In this document: piece by piece, positions 23,767 to 31,626 of the stretch
Numbering within the stretch: the stretch's first letter is position 1
Layout: the number at the start of each line of letters is the position of its first letter
Origin: a virus
Length of the DNA stretch: 31,670 nucleotides
Direction: 5' to 3' (one strand)
IMG/VR virus record: IMGVR_UViG_3300032245_000153
Location: 1-31,670 of that record
Notes under the pieces: model-generated
The model's database searches: none
Told to the model about the DNA's origin: nothing
What the model saw: the letters and a program-made list of their open reading frames with translations, nothing else
Program-made: the position numbers and the translations under genes

Positions 23767-24205
23767 ATAATTTTTTAAATCTTTCTGGATACTTAGTGAA
23801 CCAAGCTTTCTTAGCAGCTTGACCTACAGCACCACCCATAGGACATGGTGAACCTGACATCTCCATAGCGTCCCACACAGTTGGGTCTTGGCATAGTACG
23901 GATACTGCAGCTACTTTAAGTCCTAAATCGTTTAATGTTTTAGCTAACTTAATTTTGACACAGTTCTGATCTAGTACCACAGTACCACCTGATAATGACA
24001 CTACACCAAAGTTACCTGCTCCACTTATAGGAACCGCACAAACATCTTGTGAAAACGCAGACATACTAGGCGCCATAGCACTTTGTACTGGCATGCCTTT
24101 ATTTTGTATGATTGTGGTTTCTGCGTGAGCTGGAAATATAAGTAACCAAGCAATAGCCGAGACTATCACTGGGAACAACATTGAGGTTATTTTTTCCATG
24201 TTCAT
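23720..24205 (-). CDS. Secreted phage protein with four cysteines (161 aa)
   Basis: A Sec signal peptide is clear: basic start (MNMEK), hydrophobic core (LFPVIVSAIAWLLIF) and AHA-ET cleavage near residue 28. The mature part has NKGMPVQSAMAPSMSAF, C56 in DVCAVPISG, C82, C105 in VLCQDP and C121 in GSPCPMGG, an even number suited to two disulphides, and helix KLAKTLNDLGLKVAAVSVL. The mature motif pattern is familiar from uncharacterised phage proteins near lysis genes. No Shine-Dalgarno is visible; the start overlaps the end region of the fibre gene by coupling distance only. It should act in the periplasm or outside the cell; its role is unknown. Confidence 0.7.
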   Translation of the reverse strand: MNMEKITSMLFPVIVSAIAWLLIFPAHAETTIIQNKGMPVQSAMAPSMSAFSQDVCAVPISGAGNFGVVSLSGGTVVLDQNCVKIKLAKTLNDLGLKVAAVSVLCQDPTVWDAMEMSGSPCPMGGAVGQAAKKAWFTKYPERFKKLYGEDYNIPALPPTKE

Positions 24206-24206
24206 T

Positions 24207-25046
24207 TTAGTATTCTACGACTACAACACCGCCAGCACCAGCTCCACCTGGATTATTACTACCACCTCCAGAGCCCCCGCCGCCATAATTACCCCCTGCA
24301 CCTCCTGTTAGATCAAAATTAGTCCCAACAGCACCACCACCTAAATAAGATGATCCGCCTGTACCTGCTGATTGTGCACCCACGCCCCAGACACCGCCAC
24401 CGCCTTTAATTTGTAAAGTTCCAGCACTGCCAGCACCACCAGAACCACCAGTACCCAATGGTACGGCGGTACCTCCACTTCCACCAGTAGCAGAAGCTAA
24501 AGCACCAAAGGATGAAGTACCTCCTGTGCCACCAGTACCAGGAGAAACACCTGCCGTCCCAGCAGGCCCAACAGTCACTGCATAAGGTGTTGAAGCAGTT
24601 ACAGCACCTACATATATAGCTGCACCGCCGCCACCGCCGCCAGCCGCTTTAGCCCCAGATGAACCACCGCCACCACCACCTCCAACCACAGTCACTTTAA
24701 TTTGTGTAGTTGTAGCAGGCGTAGTAAATGTACCAGGGGATGTATAGACAGTCATGTTAGAGAACCCACCAGCAGCAGCTGCGGCAGAGGTCCATGTTGT
24801 ACCGTTAGATTTTAAGATGTTACCGGATGCACCAGCAGCAACCAATGAAACAGCGCTTGTACCAGCACCTACTAGCACAGAGCCAGAAGTTAGAGTAGTT
24901 GCACCGGTACCCCCTTGAGCTACGCCCAAAGTTGTTGTTAGCGTTACAGCGCCTGTAACACCAAGGGTACCTCCGATGGTTTCGTTACCACTATTAGTAA
25001 CTGCGGGCGTCGTTATCCCTGTGGTGCCGTCTAATGTAATTGCCAT
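24207..25046 (-). CDS. Glycine-rich tail fibre / adhesin, copy 1 (279 aa)
   Basis: N-terminus MAITLDGTTGITTPAVTNSG is a classic phage fibre start. It is followed by repeats with GGTGATTLTSGSVLVGAGTS and SNGTTWTS (about 45-90). The module SPGTFTTPATTTQIKVTVV (about 102-120) begins a glycine-rich domain (GGGGGGGSSG, NYGGGGSGGGSNN) that ends in VVVVEY. Such domains resemble the glycine-rich adhesin tips that bind host receptors in some phages. The last of three tandem relatives; the other two are at 25378 and 26264. Structural family is clear, receptor unknown. Confidence 0.8.
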   Translation of the reverse strand: MAITLDGTTGITTPAVTNSGNETIGGTLGVTGAVTLTTTLGVAQGGTGATTLTSGSVLVGAGTSAVSLVAAGASGNILKSNGTTWTSAAAAAGGFSNMTVYTSPGTFTTPATTTQIKVTVVGGGGGGGSSGAKAAGGGGGGAAIYVGAVTASTPYAVTVGPAGTAGVSPGTGGTGGTSSFGALASATGGSGGTAVPLGTGGSGGAGSAGTLQIKGGGGVWGVGAQSAGTGGSSYLGGGAVGTNFDLTGGAGGNYGGGGSGGGSNNPGGAGAGGVVVVEY

Positions 25047-25069
25047 GTTCTACTCCTAGTTTTTAATTT

Positions 25070-25348
25070 TTATAGTGCTGCAATTTGAGCTTGTAACGCT
25101 GCGAGTTGTGCAGCTAGCTCTTCTTTTGTAGGCGCAGGGATTTCAGCTGGTGCTGCTTCAACCACAACAGGATTAGCTTTGATAAGCTCGTCACTCGGGT
25201 CATACCAGAATTGATCTGCTACTACATTGTCTGCACATGGTGTCCAGAATAATGGTGCGCCTACTTCAAATGTTTCAAGTTCAACTTGTGCTACTCTGTA
25301 GCCAGATTCTCTTGGTTCATTTGGACTGATTAATGCTTGTTTTACCAT
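25070..25348 (-). CDS. Small fibre-associated protein (92 aa)
   Basis: MVKQALISPNEPRESGYRVA, then FEVGAPLFWTPCADNVVADQFWYDP (split here as FEVGAPLFW and CADNVVADQFWYDP), and a C-terminal alanine/glutamate helix (EELAAQLAALQAQIAAL). Proteins with the SPNEPR and ADQFWYDP motifs are common next to phage fibre genes; an assembly or attachment-accessory role is plausible but unproven. AAGGAG lies close before the ATG. It sits between fibre copies 1 and 2. Confidence 0.65.
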   Translation of the reverse strand: MVKQALISPNEPRESGYRVAQVELETFEVGAPLFWTPCADNVVADQFWYDPSDELIKANPVVVEAAPAEIPAPTKEELAAQLAALQAQIAAL

Positions 25349-25377
25349 TTTGTTTCTCCTTACGTTTTTAAATTAAA

Positions 25378-26241
25378 TTAACCTACATATTCTACTATAA
25401 CAACACCGCCAACACCGCTGCCACCACCTGCGGCACCTTGGCCTCCTGTTCCATAAGCCCCTGCAATGTATATTGATGTAGCTGAATAAAGTTTTGCGGC
25501 GGGTGAGCCTAGCGCTACACTTCCGGCGCCATTTATTGCATGTACACCAAAACTAGTTAATGCAGTAGAGCCATTTACATTTCTAATTGCTGTTGATCCT
25601 GTAAAAGTTGCTGCACCTGGAGCTGCTTGAGTACCTGGTGTTGTTATGATGCCTCCAGTGCCCCCAGTACAAGAAATATAAGTTCCAAAAGATGATGTTC
25701 CTCCACTTGTTCCAGCTCCGCCAGGAACTCCCCCTGTTCCACCCGTTCCTACTGTAATTGCAACGGGACTTGTTGGTATAGTAGCTGTTCCATAAGCATA
25801 TGCAGCATATCCTCCACTAGATCCATTATTTACGCCTGGGTTACCGCAACCTGCTCCACCACCACCTGATATTACAGTTAGTCTAACTGATGTAACTGTT
25901 CCTGGATTTGTCCAAGTTCCTGGAGTATAAAATACTTGTGTTTGTGATTGACCACTTGCTGCGGCGGTAGAAGCCCATGTTGTACCATTAGAAGTTAACA
26001 CATTACCACTTGAGCCTGGAGCTACAAAAGTTACAGCAGATGTGCCGTTACCTAAGATGACGTTGTTGGCTGTTAGAGTCGAGGCACCTGTACCACCAGA
26101 AGCTACACTCGTAACTCCAGCCGTCCCTACAATCACTGTTCCACTTGTTGCTGGTAAGGTAAGTACTGTTGACCCAGCTACCGCTGGTGCGTCTAGTGTG
26201 ACTGATCCCGATGTATTACCTGATATGACTACGCTACTCAT
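25378..26241 (-). CDS. Glycine-rich tail fibre / adhesin, copy 2 (287 aa)
   Basis: N-terminus MSSVVISGNTSGSVTLDAPAV differs from the other copies but is another common fibre start (GSVTLxAPAVAGSxTLTLPA). Next come GGTGASTLTANNVILGNGTS and SNGTTWAS, then FYTPGTWTNPGTVTSVRLTV and a glycine-rich domain with fewer long glycine runs than copies 1 and 3, ending VVIVEYVG. The centre has threonine/alanine-rich stretches (TGGIITTPGTQAAPG). It is a paralogue by shared order of modules, with a diverged tip, as expected of receptor-binding proteins. Confidence 0.8.
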   Translation of the reverse strand: MSSVVISGNTSGSVTLDAPAVAGSTVLTLPATSGTVIVGTAGVTSVASGGTGASTLTANNVILGNGTSAVTFVAPGSSGNVLTSNGTTWASTAAASGQSQTQVFYTPGTWTNPGTVTSVRLTVISGGGGAGCGNPGVNNGSSGGYAAYAYGTATIPTSPVAITVGTGGTGGVPGGAGTSGGTSSFGTYISCTGGTGGIITTPGTQAAPGAATFTGSTAIRNVNGSTALTSFGVHAINGAGSVALGSPAAKLYSATSIYIAGAYGTGGQGAAGGGSGVGGVVIVEYVG

Positions 26242-26263
26242 AATTTATTTCCTCTTTGTTAAC

Positions 26264-27274
26264 TTAGTATTCTACGATTACTACGCCTGGACCGCCATTA
26301 CCGCCATTACCTGAAGCATTACCACCGCCACCGCCACCGCCGCCATAATTACCTCCAGGAGTTCCAGCAGGCGCTGGAGCAGCTGATGCTCCGGCAGCTC
26401 CAAAAATAGATGATCCGCCCATACCTCCAGCAATAGTTCCTGCTGAGCCACCAGGCACACTAAAGTTAGGAGAACCACCTCCATTACCGCCTCGAAGTTG
26501 TAATGTCCCAGCAGAACCAGAACCTCCCGCACCTCCTGTACCTGAAGTTGCCCCTGATCCACCAGTCGCAGAAGCTAATGCAGCAAAAGATGATGTACCC
26601 CCTGCTCCACCTGGCTGAGAACCTGCAGAACCTACAGTAACAGCATATCCAGTAGAAGCCGTTACAGGACCTACATAAATAGCAGCACCTCCACCGCCAC
26701 CACCAGCACCTCCACTATTAGGGCCTGTAGCACTAGAAATTCCCCCTCCACCACCAGCAACCACAGTGACTTTAATTTGTGTTACTGTAGCTGGGGTTGT
26801 GAATGTACCGGGTGAAGTAAATACTTGCATGTTAGAGAAACCACCTGCAGCCACAGTTCCCCAACTAACTCCTGCGCCTGGACCATTTGATTTTAAGTAT
26901 TGACCTGAGGTACCTGATGATACTGTACCTGGTGCTGTTCTTACATTGAGTTCACCGTTGTTTCCCATTTGGAAACGGATGTCATTATTTGTGTAGAAGC
27001 TTAAAGGTAAGTATGAACCTGATCCATTAGCACCGGATACGATTTGTGTATCGGTTGAACCATTAGTAGCTACAACTAGTTTAGATGCGTTTGTAGGGTC
27101 AGCTACATTGGATACTTGAACTGAAGCAGAGGTTGCTGAACCATTAGGTACCACATAAACACCTGTTGTAGCGTTCGTTGTACTTGTCTGCATACGAGTT
27201 CTTAAAGACAGCGTAGCTGTATCAAAGTCACCTTGTATTAAGTTATTCGCTGAATCTAAAATAATTTGTGCCAT
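26264..27274 (-). CDS. Glycine-rich tail fibre / adhesin, copy 3 (336 aa)
   Basis: N-terminus MAQIILDSANNLIQGDFDTAT with RTRMQTSTTNATTGVYVVP is a third kind of fibre start. Residues 60-140 include FYTNNDIRFQMGNNGELNVRTAP, here given in part. Then GGFSNMQVFTSPGTFTTPAT begins the glycine-rich domain, closely matching copy 1 (QIKVTVVAGGGGG, AIYVGPVTAS, SSFAALASATGGSG, NYGGGGGGGG), ending VVIVEY. The domain is the most alike between copies 1 and 3, the heads are not, which speaks for domain exchange. Confidence 0.8.
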   Translation of the reverse strand: MAQIILDSANNLIQGDFDTATLSLRTRMQTSTTNATTGVYVVPNGSATSASVQVSNVADPTNASKLVVATNGSTDTQIVSGANGSGSYLPLSFYTNNDIRFQMGNNGELNVRTAPGTVSSGTSGQYLKSNGPGAGVSWGTVAAGGFSNMQVFTSPGTFTTPATVTQIKVTVVAGGGGGISSATGPNSGGAGGGGGGAAIYVGPVTASTGYAVTVGSAGSQPGGAGGTSSFAALASATGGSGATSGTGGAGGSGSAGTLQLRGGNGGGSPNFSVPGGSAGTIAGGMGGSSIFGAAGASAAPAPAGTPGGNYGGGGGGGGNASGNGGNGGPGVVIVEY

Positions 27275-27283
27275 TTATATCTC

Positions 27284-28195
27284 CTAAAGAATTACCCAAC
27301 GTTGGCCGGATGGGATTGTTACTGTAGCTCCTGAATCTATGGTTATAGGTCCAGTTGACATTGCATTTCTATTTGTAGTTAAAGTATAGCTTGTTGTTAC
27401 AGTTAATTCGTTTTCATAGAATACTTGGTCTCCGCCAGCACCTGTAGCACCGCCACCAATTGAACCCCATGCACCCCCCGCATAACCTTCAAAACCAGAT
27501 GTGGTAAGATTGTAGCGAATCATGCCGTCAGCTGGTGTAGGTCTTTGACCTGTTGTACCATTAGGTAAAGTGATACTTCCTGTACCGCTAAAGTTTAAAT
27601 TATTAGGTATTGAAGCCGTTGCTGCATTAAGTGTTATTGTATCACCAGAAGCATCACCTAGAGTAGTGTTTCCTGTAGCTTCTAAAGTTGTAAATCGTCC
27701 TGATGAAGCTGTAGTAGCTCCAATAGTAGTACTATTAATCGTACCGCCTGTTATGGTAGCAGCACTTGAAACAACCGTTCCTGAGAAATAAGTTAATACA
27801 TCAACTACATCGGTTGCATTATTAAACACATACATGGACTTACCAGCGGGTACTGCAACACCAGAGCCTGTTGTATTCTTTACGGTCACAGCATCTGCTA
27901 AACCATTGTTAACAAGATATAATTTTTCAATTTGACAGCCTGAACCTAAAATTAAGTTTCGAGCGCCGCCTGACGTACCTGTAAGGTTAAGTCTTAAATT
28001 ACGCGCTGTTTGAGCAGCATTAGTATTAGTTAAAGTTAATGTAACATCTGCACTTGAGAAAGCAACATCGGCTGTACCTGTAATAGCTTCGCCTAACGCT
28101 GTTCCTAAATTGTTATTCGTCGTTGTGCCCCAGGTACCTGATTGCTCACCAGTCCCGATCAGTTCTATCTTTAAATCACTATAGGTACTTGCCAT
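27284..28195 (-). CDS. Tail fibre protein with C-terminal RWVIL motif (303 aa)
   Basis: N-terminus has GTGEQSGTWGTTTNNNLGTA, a very common start of phage tail proteins, then strands with NLILGSGCQIEKLYLVNN and KSMYVFNNATDVVDVL (about 80-135). Middle repeats follow (TGGTINSTTIGATTASSG, RFTTLEATGNTTLGDASG), then PTPADGMIRYNLTTSGFEGY and a C-terminal tip ITIDSGATVTIPSGQRWVIL shared with the 613-residue fibre. It lies between the 20-residue-repeat protein and the glycine-rich fibres. Part of the host-adhesion apparatus; precise attachment is not known. Confidence 0.78.
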   Translation of the reverse strand: MASTYSDLKIELIGTGEQSGTWGTTTNNNLGTALGEAITGTADVAFSSADVTLTLTNTNAAQTARNLRLNLTGTSGGARNLILGSGCQIEKLYLVNNGLADAVTVKNTTGSGVAVPAGKSMYVFNNATDVVDVLTYFSGTVVSSAATITGGTINSTTIGATTASSGRFTTLEATGNTTLGDASGDTITLNAATASIPNNLNFSGTGSITLPNGTTGQRPTPADGMIRYNLTTSGFEGYAGGAWGSIGGGATGAGGDQVFYENELTVTTSYTLTTNRNAMSTGPITIDSGATVTIPSGQRWVIL

Positions 28196-28227
28196 AAATC
28201 GTCCTTTTCATATTTCGGTATTATACC

Positions 28228-29166
28228 TTAACTACAAGGTACAGTAGTAGGTATTGTGCCCCAACCTGGTGTTTGAGCATCATTAATATCAACCCAACTA
28301 GGCGTTTGTGAATCATTTATTGCAAACCAACCTGTAGCACATGCCATATCCATGAAGAAAATAGACTCAGCTACTGTTGGTTTAAAGTTAGCTACTACTG
28401 TATAAGTATCTGTAAATCCTGCGGTATCTACTACCGTTACATTAACTGCTCTAAGTACACCATAAGTATCGCTAAATGTTACTGAATCATCAACATCTAC
28501 AAAGTAAGCAAATGATCCAGCATAGTCATCTGAGAATGTAACTGCATCTGTTATAACATCATAGAAATCAGCATTACCAATGACTGCATCTGTTATTGTA
28601 GTACTTTCATCTACAGCACCTACTAGGTCACCTTGAGCTGCCGCGGTGTCTGTTAATGTTATTGCTTCCGTTGCTGATCCAGCAAATGCAGCCTGACCAT
28701 CTTCTGTTGTAGCTAGGGTTATACTTTCTTCATCTAAGCCTACAAAAGTAGCACCAGCACTTTCAGTTGTAGTTAATGTAGCCGCTTCGTCACGATCTGC
28801 TAAGAAAGTAACAATTGAAGATACTGCTTCACTTATACTAAATGTTTCAGCTAATGATGAACTTGTATCCCATGCACCATATTCTTCTGTGGTAAGTGCT
28901 AAACTTTCATCGTTAGCGGCGCTTGAATCTAGATTACCTGTATAGTCATCTGCTAAGTCAAACGCTTCTGCATTAGTTAAAAAGTAATTAAATTGGTTTG
29001 GTACATCATCGGTTATTGCAATAGTGTCATCGACTACACCTGCATAATCTATTTTTGATATATCAAATACATCACTTAAGCTAAAGCTCTCATCCGTAGC
29101 TACATCATATTTAGTTCCACCTAATGAAGCAAACGGAGCTTGGGCAAAGGTTGATAGCCCAAACAT
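28228..29166 (-). CDS. Acidic virion protein with exact 20-residue tandem repeats (312 aa)
   Basis: The N-terminus FGLSTFAQAPFASLGG is common in phage structural proteins. From residue 25 to about 266 the protein is made of twelve tandem units, ten of exactly 20 residues and two of 21, with pattern [DAE]-[ED]-[SAT]-hydrophobic-[TSA]-[LIF]-[TS]-[DTE] and then twelve variable residues (for example DESLALTT, EESITLAT, TEAITLTD, DDSVTFSD). The C-terminus has WFAINDSQTPSW and VDINDAQTPGW, a repeated W-INDxQTP-W element found in other phage tail proteins. Such regularity suggests a beta-solenoid or trimeric shaft. It is strongly acidic. Function inferred from position among fibres. Confidence 0.7.
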   Translation of the reverse strand: MFGLSTFAQAPFASLGGTKYDVATDESFSLSDVFDISKIDYAGVVDDTIAITDDVPNQFNYFLTNAEAFDLADDYTGNLDSSAANDESLALTTEEYGAWDTSSSLAETFSISEAVSSIVTFLADRDEAATLTTTESAGATFVGLDEESITLATTEDGQAAFAGSATEAITLTDTAAAQGDLVGAVDESTTITDAVIGNADFYDVITDAVTFSDDYAGSFAYFVDVDDSVTFSDTYGVLRAVNVTVVDTAGFTDTYTVVANFKPTVAESIFFMDMACATGWFAINDSQTPSWVDINDAQTPGWGTIPTTVPCS

Positions 29167-29167
29167 G

Positions 29168-31009
29168 TTACAGCACTACCCACCTAGACCCGCTAGGAAT
29201 AGTTACTGTTGCTCCACCTGATACTGTTATAGGTCCTGCAGCAATTGCGCTTGATCCTACGGGTATTGAATAGCTTGTTGATACTGTATTACTATTAACA
29301 AGCATGCCGTTTGATGCTTCTACGTTAGGTGCTGTAAAGGTTCCTGTTGATGGAACAAATTTTAGTTTAGTACTTGTTACACTTAAACCTGATACAGAAC
29401 CTGACGTTGCACTTGTAAATGATGGATATAAAGCAGTTGCTGTCGTTGTATCATTTGTAATAGTTACGCCAGAAGTTACAGTAGACGCAATACTAATTGA
29501 ACCAGAACCAGGAGTAATAGATATACCTGTACCCGCGGTTAGTGAAGCTTTAGTTAAAGTATTACCTGTTGAGTTACCAATTAATAATTGGCCGTCTGTA
29601 TAAGTAGTTTGTCCTGTACCACCATTAGCTACTGGAAGTGTACCTGATACATGTGTAGTTAAACCAATTTTACCCCATGAAGGAGCAACGCCTACTCCAC
29701 CAGAAATTAATGCATTACCTGTTGCTACATCTGCTAGGGCAGATAATGTGTTTGTAGCTGAGGCATAAATAATATCACCGGTAGTATAAGCAGATAGTCC
29801 TGTACCACCTGATACAGCACCTAAAGTTCCTGCTAAAGTTACAGCACCTGATGTAGCTGAACTTGGTGTCAGTCCATTTAATGATGTTTGGAATGTATTA
29901 ACTGCGCCTGTAGATGGAACTGAACCCCATGTTGGAGCGCCACTTGTATTAGCTAAAAGAACTTGTCCTGTAGTACCAGCTCCTGTTACACCTAATGCAG
30001 ATGTGCCGTTACCATATAAAACACCATTCGCTGTAAACGTAGTAGCTGCTGTACCGCCTGATCCAACAGGAAGTGTGCCGCTAGTTAAAGATGAAGTTGA
30101 TGTTGCATATAAAGCACCACCAGAAGTATAGCTAGTTAACCCTGTACCGCCATAACCTGTACCAATCGTGCCACCATTCCAAGTACCACCTGTAATAACT
30201 GTAGAATTTAAATATAAAGAATTGGTTCCCCACTCAATATTTTCAGGAATAAATCCATGTGTATCCCAAACACCATTAGCAGTACTAGTTGATGTTAAAA
30301 ATAATTGTGTGGCTCCACCATTATCTACAGTAGCAACTGGATTAGAACCATAATCTACAATAGTCATGTTACCTGTAGAGTTATTATTAAATTGGAAACT
30401 AGCACCATTAACTAGTGTAGTAGCATCGGGTAACTGATAAGTTTGAGTTGTAGAACCTGTTAAAACTTGTGTAAATGATGAAGCTGCTGTAAGTACTGTT
30501 GTTCCCGCTGCAGATACTGTAGAAGTTATATTTCTAAAGATGTTATTAAGTGAAGTATTTTGATTAGCATCTCTTAATACTACGCTATTTCCACCTGAAG
30601 AAGCTGTTACACCTGTACCGCCGTAAGAAACTCCAACCGTAGTTCCTTGCCAAGTGCCAGACGCAATGGTACCTAAAGGAGTAACATTACCAGAAGCATC
30701 TAGATTGACTGATTTTTCAGCAGTATAAGTAACAAAGACTTGAGCTGTTCCGCCTGATAAAGTAATAGGCGATGTATTACCATTTGAATTAGATAATACT
30801 GTAGTACGTGCTAATGTAGGGCCAGATGTAGAATACGTGCCAATACCAACTTCCCATTGAGCACCATCTGTAATAGTGTAATAGGTAGTATTGCTATTTC
30901 CAACAACAGCAAACGATTGGAATCCGCTGACTGCACCAAGTAAGGTTACAGAACCCGTACCTGATGTAGTCGTCGTTTCCTGGACTCGATCATAGACCAC
31001 TAGAGCCAT
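29168..31009 (-). CDS. Large repeat-rich tail fibre (613 aa)
   Basis: N-terminal module RVQETTTTSGTGSVTLLGAV with FAVVGNSNTTYYTITDG and WEVGIGTYSTSGPTLARTTV (about 8-75) is a widespread phage fibre attachment domain. The shaft has at least five GGTG-type repeats (YGGTGVTAS, YGGTGLTSYTSGGALYA, GGTAATTFTANGVLYGNG, GGTGLSAYTTGDIIYAS, NGGTGQTTYTDGQLLIGN). The C-terminus ITVSGGATVTIPSGSRWVVL matches the 303-residue fibre. It is the largest of the fibres and lies upstream of the others in the operon, so it is likely the main shaft. Confidence 0.8.
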   Translation of the reverse strand: MALVVYDRVQETTTTSGTGSVTLLGAVSGFQSFAVVGNSNTTYYTITDGAQWEVGIGTYSTSGPTLARTTVLSNSNGNTSPITLSGGTAQVFVTYTAEKSVNLDASGNVTPLGTIASGTWQGTTVGVSYGGTGVTASSGGNSVVLRDANQNTSLNNIFRNITSTVSAAGTTVLTAASSFTQVLTGSTTQTYQLPDATTLVNGASFQFNNNSTGNMTIVDYGSNPVATVDNGGATQLFLTSTSTANGVWDTHGFIPENIEWGTNSLYLNSTVITGGTWNGGTIGTGYGGTGLTSYTSGGALYATSTSSLTSGTLPVGSGGTAATTFTANGVLYGNGTSALGVTGAGTTGQVLLANTSGAPTWGSVPSTGAVNTFQTSLNGLTPSSATSGAVTLAGTLGAVSGGTGLSAYTTGDIIYASATNTLSALADVATGNALISGGVGVAPSWGKIGLTTHVSGTLPVANGGTGQTTYTDGQLLIGNSTGNTLTKASLTAGTGISITPGSGSISIASTVTSGVTITNDTTTATALYPSFTSATSGSVSGLSVTSTKLKFVPSTGTFTAPNVEASNGMLVNSNTVSTSYSIPVGSSAIAAGPITVSGGATVTIPSGSRWVVL

Positions 31010-31019
31010 TTAAGACTCC

Positions 31020-31616
31020 TTAGCCCGAAGCTGATAAAGTATATGTTACGTTAATTGTATCGCCTGATGTTACAGTTTTAGATCCAGCAGTAAAGTTACC
31101 TGCAGAGAACAATGTACCTGTTGTATTATCAATTGTTGCTGAACCACCAATATTAATAAATGCGCCTGTTACAGTACCAGAACCAGTCATTGTAAATACT
31201 ACCGCTGCTGATGTAGAAAGTACTGAAGGGTTAGCATTTGTTGCAGTACTAAACGCTGGTGTTTTTCTTGTACCAGAATATGTAGGTGCATTAGTTGCTC
31301 CTGCTTCATACCAACCTGCGTGAGATGCTTGCGTATCTGTATAAGCTGGGATAGATGCTGGTACAGCATTATTAGTCATAAGACCCATAACAACTGCGCC
31401 GCCACCTGTGTTAGCAAAATAAGAATTTAGTAAGTTTTGACGACCTACGTTTGTTGTTAAATTTTCAAATGCGTCTTCCCATTTAACATTGCCGTCTTGA
31501 TCGTAGCATGTAAATGTATAGACGCCGTTTAGACCAAACTCTTCGCCTGATCCAGCATTTCTTGTCACAGACGCATCAACTGAGTCGCCCATTCCAAATT
31601 TGTCTATGTTGCTCAT
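31020..31616 (-). CDS. Conserved phage tail/virion protein (198 aa)
   Basis: Motifs in order: GLNGVYTFTCYDQDGNVKWED (partly, about 28-48), NLTTNVGRQNLLNSYF, QASHAGWYEAG near 100-110, KTPAFSTATN, and repeated small-residue strands to the C-terminus (GTVTGAFINIGGSATI, SGDTINVTYTLS). The HDKxGxxKWxDxFxNLVTNxG and ASHxGWxE pattern is well known in tail-region proteins of many phages; no enzymatic role. AAAGGAG precedes the ATG at ideal spacing, overlapping the end of the gene upstream. Confidence 0.75.
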   Translation of the reverse strand: MSNIDKFGMGDSVDASVTRNAGSGEEFGLNGVYTFTCYDQDGNVKWEDAFENLTTNVGRQNLLNSYFANTGGGAVVMGLMTNNAVPASIPAYTDTQASHAGWYEAGATNAPTYSGTRKTPAFSTATNANPSVLSTSAAVVFTMTGSGTVTGAFINIGGSATIDNTTGTLFSAGNFTAGSKTVTSGDTINVTYTLSASG

Positions 31617-31626
31617 AATTACTCCT

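Noticed and set aside
28196-28248. TATAAT on the reverse strand (28220-28225) before the 303-aa fibre gene as a promoter
   Set aside because: No -35 box with an acceptable match lies 16-18 bases upstream; the -10 could be chance, and the GGTATAATACC palindrome is too short to support an operator.
24207-31009. Diversity-generating retroelement acting on the fibre genes
   Set aside because: No reverse transcriptase gene and no template/variable repeat pair were found; the glycine-rich repeats explain the similarity.
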